Positions 21,744 through 32,735 of a DNA stretch of 64,000 bases are shown piece by piece. Under the pieces are notes generated by a model. That model did not search any database. It was given only the letters and a program-made list of their open reading frames with translations, and had not been told where the DNA came from. The translations under genes were made by a program, and so were the position numbers. Within the stretch, counting starts at the first letter, position 1. The number at the start of each line of letters is the position of its first letter. Origin of the DNA: Saturnia japonica (taxonomy: Eukaryota; Arthropoda; Insecta; Lepidoptera; Saturniidae); assembly GCA_033032175.1 (NCBI GenBank), contig CM065323.1:10044001-10108000 (forward strand), in the 5' to 3' direction.

Positions 21744-22032
21744 CGAATAAAAGCAGTAAAAGATCACTCACTGCCAAACTGAATAAATAAAGGTTAGTAA
21801 TAGTTTTCATCGTTGGATTTCTCACTATCACAATACAAACGCAAACATTTCCAATCACTCCTGACAACAGTATCATTGCCATTATAACAGTAACTGGCAC
21901 TAGATAAACGACAGGCAATAATCTCATCTCCATATGACAGTCAACATAATCTTTTTCCGAACATAAACTTATGTTAAAATATGAGTTTGAACAATAAGTC
22001 TCGCAAATATCTTCTTCGCTATATTTTTCCAT
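21744..22032 (-). CDS. Neuropeptide GPCR exon 1: start, N-tail, TM1, TM2
   Basis: The ATG at 22032 has a good Kozak context (AAAAACATGG). The first 96 codons encode an outer N-tail with NIS as a possible glycosylation site and several Cys. TM1 follows ([20 protein letters not shown], with the conserved GN), then inner loop 1 ([10 protein letters not shown]) and TM2 ([16 protein letters not shown], with the conserved LAVSD). The exon ends in a G before GTAAGT (phase 1). The five joined exons give a rhodopsin-family receptor of about 310 residues without its inner loop 3 and tail. [24 protein letters not shown] followed by GLPQE is the signature of the insect pyrokinin/PBAN/CAPA receptors, homologues of vertebrate neuromedin-U receptors. 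They couple secreted neuropeptides to G proteins at the plasma membrane. I cannot tell which subtype it is. All introns are 2-7 kb and packed with repeats. No frame breaks are seen in the five exons. Confidence 0.9.
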
Positions 22033-25000
22033 GTTTTTGTGATCGTAGAGTCAGTTTGGAACGGCTTTCATCCGAACCATGAATTAAGTTAAATTTTAAT
22101 ATGAGACGAGATATTTTCGGGTTTATTTGAATATTAAATTTTTGTAGTTTCTAGAAATTCAAGATTTGAATTTAGAACGTTAAGATTGAAAAAGAAAATG
22201 AAAAAAAATCTTTAATATTCAGTTTAGTTTGAAATATTCTTTTCTCTCTTTGTAGACTATCGTTTGATTTCATCGCCTCAAAGTCAATAAATATAGCTAT
22301 CTATTTTAGTAAGCTGTAAATTATAATACCTACTACTAAAGATTAAGAAATCAATAACATATTTAATATGAAAGAAAAATTAAAAATTCTGATTGTCGCG
22401 GTCGTTAACGTTATGTATAAAAATCGCGGTTTAATACAAACTTAGGTACATTAAAATTATTCCCATGAATTAATCTGTATTCTTTACATATGATAATTAT
22501 GCTACAATGCCCCATATATACGATATATTTATATTTACTATTTATCAACAATATTTACGAAAAGTAAAACATTCAAACTTTTATTTGCGGCATTTGCTCA
22601 TTATTTTAATATGTTAAAAGGCTGATTTAACATATAAAGAATTAAGTTGAATAAAAACAAAAACTTAAATCTTTGGTCTTCTTTTATTACTGGTACATAT
22701 TGGATTTATTTTATTATTGGTACACTATTTAAAACTATCATTATTGTTATACGAGATATCCCGTATAGTATGTAGTTCCTATATCTTTCATAACTACGAT
22801 GGATGTAGTAAACGCCCACAAACCCAAACATAACAAATATCATTGAAATAAATCTACAAATGCAGTTATGTTTATGTACTCCTTCAATTCTTAGAAGGTC
22901 AAACATAAAACTATACAAACATCTATACCTAAATACACCACAAAATTGTATCTTAAGTATATACGCGATTTTTCTGGTTTATTATAATTATTGGTAAGTT
23001 GTTTATATTATCACTGTTTTATACTTTGAGATTATAAAATTTACATCACGGCTTATTTAAAAAAAACCGCAAGCGGTCTCACATGGGATAGTTAAAATGA
23101 AATCGCGTCCGTCGTTTATAGACGGAAAACTGATACTACATTGAAAACACATTCGACTATTCAAAATATAAATAGCAGAATTGAGTTAACAGAGGAATTA
23201 TAGACGAAATAACGGACAGTAAGAGCGATCCATCGGACACATGTACCTACATATCCGTGAAGACTTTTTGCATAGACATTTATTGTATACCAAAGTTTTT
23301 CCCGCGGTTTCGTCCCATTACATTAAGTTTTATGATTCTATGGCTAACAGTATAGTCAGTTAAAACATGTCCCATTCTCACTAAATTGATAAATACCAAT
23401 TTTCATAGATTTATCTTCAAAGATGACCAAAGATAGTAAAGACATCTCGATTCAGTATTTTAATCAGACTCAAATAATTGGAATGTAAAATATACGGTAT
23501 CACAGCATTTACGAAAATAAATTTGGCAACATTATTTTGAAGTTTGACATTAGTGATTGTCAGTTTACTCCGTGTAATTAAAAAACGCACTACTATACAT
23601 GACAGATTAAGATCCTGCTAAAAACTCGCACTGTTTCTGATTAGCTATTAAGATTGTTATATTACGAAAATTAAAAAAATCGCCGATAAATATTTTTTTT
23701 GTAGTTACTATGTTGTTTGTAATACTTTCTCTTATACTTTCTGAGTACAAGTTCGTAAATATTACGCTCGATTCATCTCCATTTCTATTCCATTATAAGC
23801 ACATTACTTAAAAGTGTAGAAGGAGAAATATTTTCAAAAACAATTTTGTATGAGACATTGTGTGACTGGCAAAGCCTCATGGGAACGTTACAGATGTTGT
23901 CTAACCCCACAAGGAAATAACATGAACAGCTTATTTCTATATCGTATATTGTGATAAACTGAACGTGAATCTTTCTGTAGGTAGATCTGGTAACTAGGTA
24001 CTTTGTATCACATCCTAATTACAATGAAATCGCATTTTGTATGTAACTTTAATAAATATCATTATTTTATGAGTTCATTGAATTAAGAGATCCTACCAAA
24101 AATTGAATACCTAACTGTAACTAGAAATTTTAAAGCTTGAGACAAACTATTTGATATTATCTACGTTTTATTAAAATTTAAATATAGACAATTTAATGAT
24201 AACTACTTGTCTAAATTACCTGACATCAACATGTCTGTGTCTAGCCTTTTAGTGGTTTTAAGTAACATGTGATATAATTCTTTGAACATTTTTCTTTATT
24301 GTATACAGTTCACGTAAAACACTGGAGTAACATATTGTAATTAATATTTATCACGCTCGTGATAATGCGTATTTTGGTTTGAGAAGAATATCAAATAAAC
24401 TTTAGAAAGACGACTAGCTGTGCCCCACGATTTCACGCGGATTACATTTATTCAAGAGCCACTTGTCGTCATTATCTGCAGTTTGTCAGATTGCTTGACA
24501 TTCATGGCTACTGCTCCGTTCCTTAAGCTCCTAGCATTAAGTTATATAACTTATAACTTTCATCAATAAATAAACAATAAAGTGCAAAAATAATTTTTCA
24601 AATCTGACTGCTATTTCCAGATATTAGCGCATTCAAAGAAACAAATATCTTGTACTTTATACTATTACTATAGATTTCTTTGCAAGAGATTGAGGCAGAG
24701 TGACACTTGGTATTGATGTTCACAAGTCTCGACGGCCGTTTCATATGATTTTTATATTACAATCGCTTTATAAAGAACAAAGTAGATATTAATGGATAAA
24801 TCATTTTCTATTATATAACATAAAAATCTCATTCAGTCGCTACTGCATTATTTTTATATAAAAATAAATTTGATTGTCTCTGTATGAGTTTATTATTTGA
24901 TTTGTTGTAAAAGATATATATGTAGCGACATCTATCTCGGCACATACGAACTAAAAACTGACGTATCCTACATCGGGATATTGAAATTAACCCAAAAATT

Positions 25001-25445
25001 GAACATATATACAAGTACCCGACTGGTCTGGTCTGGTCGAAGAATCCTCCCTTTTCTATGGTAGATGAGGAACTTTACACCCTGTTCCACATGTACCCCC
25101 AAACTGATGACCCCGATGATTCTCACATACCTCTCAAATGTATTTGAGAATTATGATGACGTAAAATATGTTAGGCTAATAAATTTACTATTAAAAAATA
25201 ATAATCTTAGAGTACTGTTGCGATCTGTATAAAAAATTCACTGTTCTCGAGCATTAAAGAAATCATTCTAGAAATTTCGATCCCTCTTTTTTATCATGTA
25301 TTTAAGCAAGCCATATTCCCGCAATGGATACTGTTCATTCATTACATTGCACCACCACACACATTATAGACTCGGGTGTGCTTTTTATTGCTAGTTAGAT
25401 TAGACCAAAATAACCCTTCTCCCAGATGAAAGAAACATGTATATA
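22033..25445. other. Upstream of the receptor gene: no gene seen
   Basis: AT-rich DNA that should hold the receptor promoter and 5' UTR exons, if any. I found no clear TATA or TCAGT initiator just upstream of the ATG. Short repeat starts are visible at 23290 (TTCCCGCGGTTTCGTCCCAT) and 24415 (CTAGCTGTGCCCCACGATTT). Both belong to a family seen also at 28708, 40550 and 47400. ORFs up to 70 codons lack domains. Confidence 0.35.
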
Positions 25446-25449
25446 TTTA

Positions 25450-25682
25450 TAGTTAGTTAGATGGAATTTTCTACGGATAGGGAATTAGTTAGACCGCGAC
25501 TTATTTGCATATTCGGCAACAGTCTAAGCCGAGGTTCGGTCACTTTGACACCTTTGAGCTTGTAGCCTCGCTTTCGTGGCTGAGTGCCTTAAGCGCTCGC
25601 CCCTAATCCAGTGAAACCGTTAAAGCTTTCTGAAGCTTCAGGGCCCTTACGGCTAATAGTATAGTCAGATCGAAAAAAAAAC
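25450..25682 (+). repeat. Poly-A-tailed SINE-like repeat, copy 1
   Basis: A GC-richer 230-bp unit contains GACCGCGACTTATTTGCATA, GCCGAGGTTCGGTCACTTTG, GGCTGAGTGCCTTAAGCGCT, CGCCCC and CTTCAGGGCCCTTACGGCTA. It ends in GTATAGTCAGATCG followed by a run of A. The same blocks in the same order lie on the opposite strand at 39962-39722, again with a poly-A end. The A tail and length fit a SINE or a truncated LINE 3' end. There is no coding frame. Confidence 0.65.
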
Positions 25683-26575
25683 GGAGGACAGTTCTGTTTT
25701 GGACAACCAAGCGTCGAGTGTCAATGTCTTTGTTTAGTTTATATATTATTTGACCGCAGTCGTTGCTAATAAGTCACCACAGTTATCGAAGATATAGGAT
25801 AGACAAGCACTTGTCAATCTATTAAAGTCACATTTGAAAACATTATTTTAGGCTCATCTGTTTACAATGTTCGAATTCATACGTAGTCATATAACATGCA
25901 GAGACCTAGTATACTTTTTGGTAGTTTATAATTCTTCGTAATCAAACACTAAGTTGCTTTGTAGGTATATCCGCTAAGTGCGCTGCCAGTAGATGCCAAA
26001 GATATCTCAACATTCGATCAAATGAAATTTAAAATAAATTAAAAATTCATGTTAGACTCTCTGGTTAAGTTGTTCTTAAAAAGTATCCTAAAATAACTTT
26101 AAAAGGTGTAGTTATTTAATGAAGACAAAAAATAAATCCAATTTATATAATAAAGATAAGAAGACGGGACATTGTTAGCGAACGTTGACATGTATTTTTC
26201 ATGTACCTGGCTGAAGGTTATATATTTAATTCGAAAGTTCTAAGATTACATTAGAAACTCTATTTTAATATAAAAGCTAGAGAGGACCTGATCAGTGACA
26301 AATTACAAATACTTGTACCAACTTATTGTCGTAGTGACGGGGTAGGAATTTAAATTGCGAAATATTTTCTAAAATCTCGCCACGCTCGAATTGTAAGTCT
26401 ACTGGTAGGTATATTATTTTGTTCTAATACTAAGAAGTACATATAATGGATTCCTCTGATTTTTATTGATAATGTGGTGTAACTAGAATGGATAAAATTA
26501 GGAATCTTTATAGCAGAGGAATTATGAAAATAACACCAGTTACATAATAATTTTTATTTCAGATCTTCTTTCTAT

Positions 26576-26733
26576 TAGGTCGGGGAGACTAACGTATGTA
26601 TAACTTGTTATAAAATTTCTTTTGCTGTACTATTTGTATCTGGCTGGTTTTGGTAACATTAAAAAGGTTACATTAAAAATAAAAAATAAAAGGTATTTCC
26701 CGCTATTTTTCATTTGTTTTTCTTTCTGTAAAA
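26576..26733 (+). mobile_element. Possible 5' end of the mariner at 26.7 kb
   Basis: TTAGGTCGGGGAGACTAACG at about 26576 resembles a mariner-type 5' inverted repeat (TTAGGT start). It stands 150 bases before the transposase start, the usual distance. I found no matching complement after the 3' end of the gene, so the right end is lost or decayed. Confidence 0.4.
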
Positions 26734-27745
26734 ATGAGTGAATCTAAATACATTTTAAAATACTATTACAAAAAAGGAAAAATTCAACTCAAGCAGCGAA
26801 AAAAATTTGTGATGATTATGGACCTAATGCAGTGTCAGTAATAGTAGCACAAAGTTGGTTCAAACGTTTTCATTCCGGAAATTTTGATGTTAAAGATGCA
26901 CCTCGCTCTGGTCGCCCTGTTACGAATAAAATGAACGACATTTTTGAAAAAGTGGAACAAGTTTGGCATATCAGTAGTTATGATGTGACTGAAGACCTGG
27001 AAATTGACCACAAAACAGTTTTAACCCATTTGAAGAAAGCTGGTTATACCAAAAAGCTCGATATTTGTGTGCCACACTAGCTCACTGAAAGAAACCTAAT
27101 GAACCGTGTTCTCATTTGCGACTCATTATTGAGACGTTAGAAACAGAGCAGATTTTGAAGAGATTGATAACTGGTGATGAAAAGTGGATCACGTACGACA
27201 AGAAAGTGCGAAAATGGTCGTGGTCTAAGGTCGGCCAGGCTTCACAGACTGTGGCTAAACCTGGGCTAACTCGAAATAAGGTGATGCTGTTTGTATAGCG
27301 GGACTGGAAGGGCATTATTCGTTATGAGCTTTTACCGCCCGGCAAAACCATTGATTCGGATCTCTACTGCCAACAACTGATGAGATTAAAGGAAGCAGTT
27401 GAGAAAAAGCGGCCGGAATTGATCAACAGGAAGAATGTGGTCTTTCATCAGGATAACGCTAGACCACACACATCTTTAGCCACTCAGCAAAAATTAAGAG
27501 AGTTTGGCTGGGAGGTGTTAGTGCATCCACCATATAGCCCTGACCTTGCACCTTCATATTTTCACCTTTTTCGGTCTCCTCAGAATTCTTTAGGTTCTGT
27601 AAGTTCAACATCAAGAGAGGACTGCCAAAACTATTTGTCGCGTTTTTTTGATCAGAAGTCCCAAAGTTTCTACAACAACGGAATCAGGTCTCTACCTACA
27701 AAATGGCAGAAAGTCATCGAAGAAAACGGCATATATATACTGTAA
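26734..27745 (+). pseudogene. Mariner transposase, full length but dead
   Basis: The reading runs from MSESKY at 26734 to the TAA at 27743. Ordered blocks are an N-terminal DNA-binding region (AQSWFKRFHSGNFDVKDAPR, SGRP), DHKTVLTHLKKAGYTKK, and KRLITGDEKWITYDKK with the first catalytic Asp. VFHQDNARPHTS with the second Asp follows, then YSPDLAPSYFHLF, and FDQKSQSFYNNGI with LPTKWQKVIEENG at the end. In the D,D34D family the third Asp falls in APSD; here it is Tyr (TAT in place of GAT), so catalysis is lost. A frameshift near 26780, a stop at 27078-27080, a frameshift near 27135 and a stop at 27296-27298 also break it. Identity to lepidopteran mariners appears high, so it is moderately young. 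It is intergenic. Confidence 0.85.
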
Positions 27746-27869
27746 ATAAATGTAAATAAACTTAAAAAAAAGGCCTTGCAAAGCATTAGAATGTAGGGAA
27801 TTGTTTTTCGATAAAAGTACAAGCATAGGTGATGGTATTATTTATAATCCTTTAATGTTTATAACCAAT

Positions 27870-28320
27870 CTAATCAGTGTTCTTCTTCCTGCCGTTATCC
27901 CACACTAGGTGGGGTCGGCAAAGCAAGTCTCCTTCTTTCATTCCAACCTACCACCCGTCATCTCTGCACTTCCTCACATGCATACATCTTCTTTCATACA
28001 GTTAATCCAAGTCTTTTTAGGCCCTCTTCTTGCATTACCACTTACTATCATCACTATTGACTTTTTCGCCTCATGACTTTCATCTCTTGGCATAACATGT
28101 CCATACCAGCATAATATTCCACTCTTTAATTTCTCAGTCACTGGTGCTACTTTCAGGATTCCCCAAATATACTCATATTTCTTATTCTATCCATTCTCGT
28201 TACTCCGCACGTACATCTCAACATTTACATCTCTGTTACATGCATTCTACTTGCGTAGTCTAGCACACAGTTTTATAATGGTTTTATAGATTTTCCCCTT
28301 AAGTTTACTTGTATTTAGAA
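27870..28320 (-). pseudogene. Antisense LINE (RTE-like) ORF2 C-terminal remnant
   Basis: The minus strand reads, in order, GKIYKTIIKLCARLRK, a YEYIWGILKVAPVTEKLKSG block, WYGHVMPRDESHEAKKS, GNARRGPKKTWINCMKEDV, and a final CFADPT then CGITAGRR. These are the last blocks of a common insect LINE ORF2 (RWYGHVMRRDE, RGRPKKTW, CADP). Stops and frameshifts are frequent. The element is 5' truncated, as LINE copies usually are. Confidence 0.7.
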
Positions 28321-28974
28321 CAACCGTAAGTTAACCCGTATTTAGAAAAAAAAAAATTGTAATTCAATATAGTTAGTTGCTTTTAAATTGTACTGAACAC
28401 AATGTTTCTACACATTCTACACTGTATGTTCCTTTATACAATTCTTTGATTGATTAAGATGGACAGACGTTCACATTTTCCTTGACCGCAAAAAGTTTGC
28501 AATCCCAAATAAACTTCAACTATTATTGGGTTTAACCGAGTTGGATAATAAAACCCGATTGACGTGAACAAAGCTAGCCAATTCAATATCGTGTTTGTAA
28601 ATAAACAGTTTCGAAATAAATCCTTTATAAACGTTTCAATGCCTCAAGAATTTGCGGGAACGATCGTTTTTGCTATTATGTTTACTATAGGTATCTATAG
28701 TATGATACTATACTAGCAACCGCCCGCGACATCGTTCGCGGTAATCTATAATATATTGTTAGAGAGATACTGTTCTGGCTACAAATTATAGGCTACGAAT
28801 CACGTACTTCGGATCACGAATCTATCAATAATTCGAGCGAGAATTAATGTCTTCTCAAGCCTCTCGTTGCCTACTTATACAATGCGTGTGGTCACAAAGT
28901 ACATCTGTTGCTATCACACCCAGTCAATAGTACCTTTCGCTAGTAAATAGTACAAACAGTAACTCATTCAAAAT

Positions 28975-29115
28975 CAAAATAATCTTTATTCAATTTAGCC
29001 CCTACGAAGGCACTTATGAAGGTCAAAACACTACTGCCGGTTCGGAAAATATCCCAGACATCGAAAAGAATCGGTAAGAAACTCGATCGGGTTTATCTTC
29101 TTTTTTTACTGATTT
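28975..29115 (+). repeat. Short interspersed repeat (GAAGGCACTTA family), copy 2
   Basis: Shares with 13785-13910 the blocks TTCAATTTAGCCCCTACGAA, GGCACTTATG, GCCGGTTCGGAAAATATCCC and GGTAAGAAACTCGATCGGGT, in the same orientation and order. Confidence 0.5.
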
Positions 29116-29224
29116 ATTAATACGGATTCAATAATCACACCGACAGATATCTAATAATATATAAAAATGGATGTTGATATTGACTAATGATTGGCTACCA
29201 AAGCGGTCGGAGTGTAGCACAGAG

Positions 29225-29400
29225 TCATATTAATCTAAGCCTGTGTGAATATTTCGCACAATATAAAATGTTAATAATCTAAAACAGCTGTCATGTTATT
29301 TAAACAAATTGTCAATAGGTGGCACCTCCTACGTGTTAATCGAATATATTATTTTCATTAGGAATTTCATGAACAATGCCATGAAACTATTTGCATTATT
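29225..29400 (+). repeat. Interspersed repeat, GAATATTTCGCACA family, copy 2
   Basis: It has CTGTGTGAATATTTCGCACA, AATGTTAATAATCTAAAACA and GCTGTCATGTTATTT followed by GGTGGCACC, the order seen at 11806-11960 and 51785-51900. It is non-coding. Confidence 0.5.
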
Positions 29401-29764
29401 TTTCGTCAATAGCCAAGAATATAAGCTTTAGAATGATGTTAGAAGAATAAATTTTGACGAAGAATTAAGGGAGATATGACGTTGCCATAAAAAAAAATTG
29501 GTATTCATGACATTAGTATGGGGGGCCAAGTCAGAATACCAACGCTAAACCGATTTAGTGTAGCAATTGTGTTGAGAATCAAATCTTACCACTCCGCTTG
29601 ATTAATGGATGCATACCAACTGATTCTGGAAAGCTACACTTGGATAGTAGTGGTCGCTATCCATTTGGATACAATTATCATACAGCATCAGATCATATAG
29701 TAGATAATAAATGATAATAGTAATTTACATTAAAATAAGAGAAAAGTAAGTACTTACTGTTTTT

Positions 29765-29945
29765 AAAAGACTTCAAAAAAGGTTACATACTCAATTCGAA
29801 TGTATTTTTTGTAACTTCTTTGTTTATACATATATACCGATTTAGATTATTCTTTTTTTGTTTAATAGGAAATACCTCAAGAGTTGTCTCATTTTAATTT
29901 CATTGTCTTTCAGAGAACTCTTAAAAATCATTGTAGTACATTTTC
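29765..29945 (-). repeat. MITE-like repeat, copy 3 (AAAGAAGTTAT family)
   Basis: On the plus strand it starts AAAGACTTCAAAAAAGGTTA and continues TAACTTCTTTGTTTATACAT, then ACCTCAAGAGTTGTCTCATT and TTAATTTCATTG. This is the reverse complement order of the copies at 12520 and 17583. Confidence 0.5.
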
Positions 29946-31384
29946 TTTATTGTTAAAAATTATCGTATTATGTAGTTGACCTTTCATGTACGTACCGACC
30001 CTTGACTTCATTAAGGACATGTCGAAATTAGGATCGTTACCTGAACCTTACTTCATATAGTAATAGAAAAGTTTCGTTCTTAACTAAAGTATATCATTTA
30101 TTGATCACAAATTATATAGTTGGCAGTTACTAGCTGTCACGGCAAAGCTTGTGGGTACTGCCCTTTTCTAATAGTTAATAACTCAATCATTATTAATTTA
30201 TTACGCATATCCATACTTTGATTTGTGAGTTTATAGTTTTGAATTCATACAAAAGTCTGATTTTTTTATCGTTATAGCTTTACTTACCGTTGTGGTCGCA
30301 ATCTCATAGGACTTTATGTGACGATGTGGCCTCCATATGGTAGCACGCTAAGCCTAATTGGGCACTTGCTCTCAAGTGCAGTTGCCAGAATACAATTATA
30401 GACCATGCTTGACGACAGATTATCAACTTGCGGGTTTTAATTAGCCATTACAAAAAGCCCTACTATCATGCAATGGTTTCGTCACTGGTTTCTGAAATTT
30501 TCCGGGAAACTTACAATTTTTTGTTAAAACACGTTAAAACAAAAAATAGTCAAATGGGGTCTCTAGCCTTGTCCCAAGTGATGCGCCAACCAACGAACAC
30601 CATTTAAGTTTAACTTAGATAGATTTATGAAAGCAAATGTAATTTAAAAGCTACACGAATTATTTTGTAAGCAGAGAGAATAAAAAGGTCTAGAATATAA
30701 AACAAGTTGTTTATATAAAGTTAATTATTTTTTTCTTAGTAATAAGTAAAATAGTTCATTTAAATTGTTTTTCACAGTCCTTTTGATAAAAAAAATTACT
30801 AATGACTAGTTTATTACCAAAAATGACATAATCATGAAATTAATGTAGGTGCGTGAAAATGTTTATATACTTATAGCAAAAAATATATTATTGTTACGCC
30901 CGGGTAACTAAAATGCTATGTATTGCAATGAAAGAAGTTATTGTTCGAATACGAACACAATATCTATACATAGATGCATATAATAAAACTCAACATCTCT
31001 GTCTGTCTGTCCGTTTATGATCCATAGACCACTTATCCCATGTACACATTTTTGGGGTGAAAACTTCTTTAGGCGAGCTGAGCACTTTATTTTGTGAATA
31101 TTGAATGAGAGTGAGCCGTCAGCTGTTACGTTCGTTCGGGTAAAGTCGGCTCGTGTCGATTAATTATATTTCGTATTATTAATCTCGCTTTGATGGTTTC
31201 CACTTCTGTCGTGTGTCTTAAAGCTCACACCGATTTTTTTAAAATTCATAGCTATGTTATCTGGCCAAGTTATAGTATATATTTTGTTACATAAAGTAAC
31301 TTACGAAATAAGCAGTGACGACGATGGTGAGTAATTTCAGAAAAAGTGCTCTTTTAGAGCTCTTGCTTGTATCTTGTAGCTTGG

Positions 31385-31500
31385 GGGCCATCCATAAATT
31401 ACGTCACACGTTGTTGGGGAGGGAGGGGGTCGACGAAGTGGTGACATTGTGTGACAAGGGGTGGGGAGGGGTTCCAAATTTTGTGACATCACATTTTTTC
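31385..31500 (+). repeat. Repeat end with GGCCATCCATAAATTACGTC
   Basis: The unit GGGGCCATCCATAAATTACG is followed by TCACACG, G-rich runs, GTGACAAGGGGTGGGG and TTTTGTGACATCACATTTTT. A GGCCATTCATAAATTACGTCAC motif is known to me from a DNA-transposon family widespread in insects. It stands about 430 bases upstream of the transposase-like remnant at 31817, so it could be that element's end. That link is untested. Confidence 0.4.
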
Positions 31501-31816
31501 AAAATATAATATTTTATATCTAATACATTAGAACTTCTTTAAGTCGAAAACCTCCCAAACTCGAAAAAATGTGTTCCCTTCCATTCAAGCCCCAAAACCT
31601 CCGTTGCACTAAATCTCAACCCTCTAGTCAAAATAATCACAGAAAAAATTAAATTGGACTTCTGTATCTCGAACATAGCAATGTTTTATTTAACAACTTT
31701 TACAAATCGATTATTTGAAACTTTATAGTTCGAATAAAAATAAGTTACCGACTTTCAAGAATATTATCAACAATGTAAGTACACCATTGTTTCTTAGAAA
31801 CTATTCTTAAAAACTA

Positions 31817-32735
31817 TGCAAACCAGATTCTACTCTACATTTGAAACATAAAGATGGAACATTCTGTACTGCTACGATAAGAAACCTTGAATCGTTAGCT
31901 TCAATTTTGAGCTCTGATCAAGTTTTCTTTTTATCCATGGATGACAAAGCACGGGTGCCATTGGGTATTACAGCAGCAAACGCTCAAGCACCAATATTAA
32001 TGCACTTTGATTATCGTGTAAAATTACAGGATCATGATTTTGTACTTGCTGAAAAACATAAACTTATTCCCTCTGTTTATGCAGGTATTGTTATAAAGAA
32101 AGATGGTGAGGGGAAACCTGACGCTGTAACGTACTCTGGGCCTACATACGTAGCAATTCGTAGTGGAAAGCATTCTTCTTCTAATGCAGAAAGTAATGCC
32201 ACAGACATACATAACCTTTCTGAAATACCTGCTTTCAAAAACTTTATAAGAACTCGAGGTTTTATAAAACCTGTATTTATTTTTACTTGCGATGGTGGTC
32301 CCGACGAAAATCCAAGATACGAGCGAGTTATACTTTCAGCTTTACAACATTTTAAAGATTTAGACTTGGATGCTATTTACATTCCACAAATGCTCCAGGC
32401 AGAAGTGCTTTTAACAGGGTGGAACGACGAATGGCGCCTCTTAGTCGTGAACTTACTGGTGTTATATTAAAGCATGACAATTTCGGTTCACATCTCGATT
32501 CTAGTAATCGAACTACTGACTCGGTGTTAGAAAAACGAAACTTTGAGAGTGCAGGCATTGTTCTGGCTAATATTTGGAGCCAAATGGTGATTGATGATTT
32601 TCCTGTGGTTGCCGAATTCATTGCGCCAACAGATACTAGACTGGATATCGAACAGGCTAAGGTATTGAAAAATGATGCGATTTGGTACGCACATCATGTA
32701 CGTGAATCGCAATATTTATTAAAAATAATAAAAGT
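31817..32735 (+). pseudogene. DDE-like transposable element protein, DDKARVP type, broken
   Basis: Frame 1 (to about 32389) reads STLHLKHKDGTFCTATIRNL, SSDQVFFLSMDDKARVPLGI, QAPILMHFDYRVKLQDHDF, KHKLIPSVYAGIVIKKDG, TYSGPTYVAIRSGKHSSSN and VFIFTCDGGPDENPRYERVI. A one-base shift near 32389 then gives NAPGRSAFNRVERRMAPLSR, KHDNFGSHLDSSNRTTDSVL and EKRNFESAGIVLANIWSQMV. I recall similar proteins repeated in genomes of aphids, cnidarians and other animals, annotated only as uncharacterised or transposase-like. The conserved acidic residues (SMDDKA, CDGGPDENPR, RVERRMAP) look like a DDE/RNase H-fold core, but I cannot name the superfamily. The 5' end is missing (a stop lies at about 31808) and a SINE cuts the 3' end. 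Its last 200 bases are repeated at 35179. Confidence 0.6.

Larger units (their letters stand above)
28330..31380. other. Repeat-rich intergenic DNA without a gene
   Basis: I see only repeats: a CTAGCAACCGCCCGCGACAT start at 28711, the GAAGGCACTTA family at 28975-29115, the GAATATTTCGCACA family at 29225-29400, and a MITE copy at 29765-29945 (minus). No ORF of interest. The rest is AT-rich and unremarkable. Confidence 0.4.
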
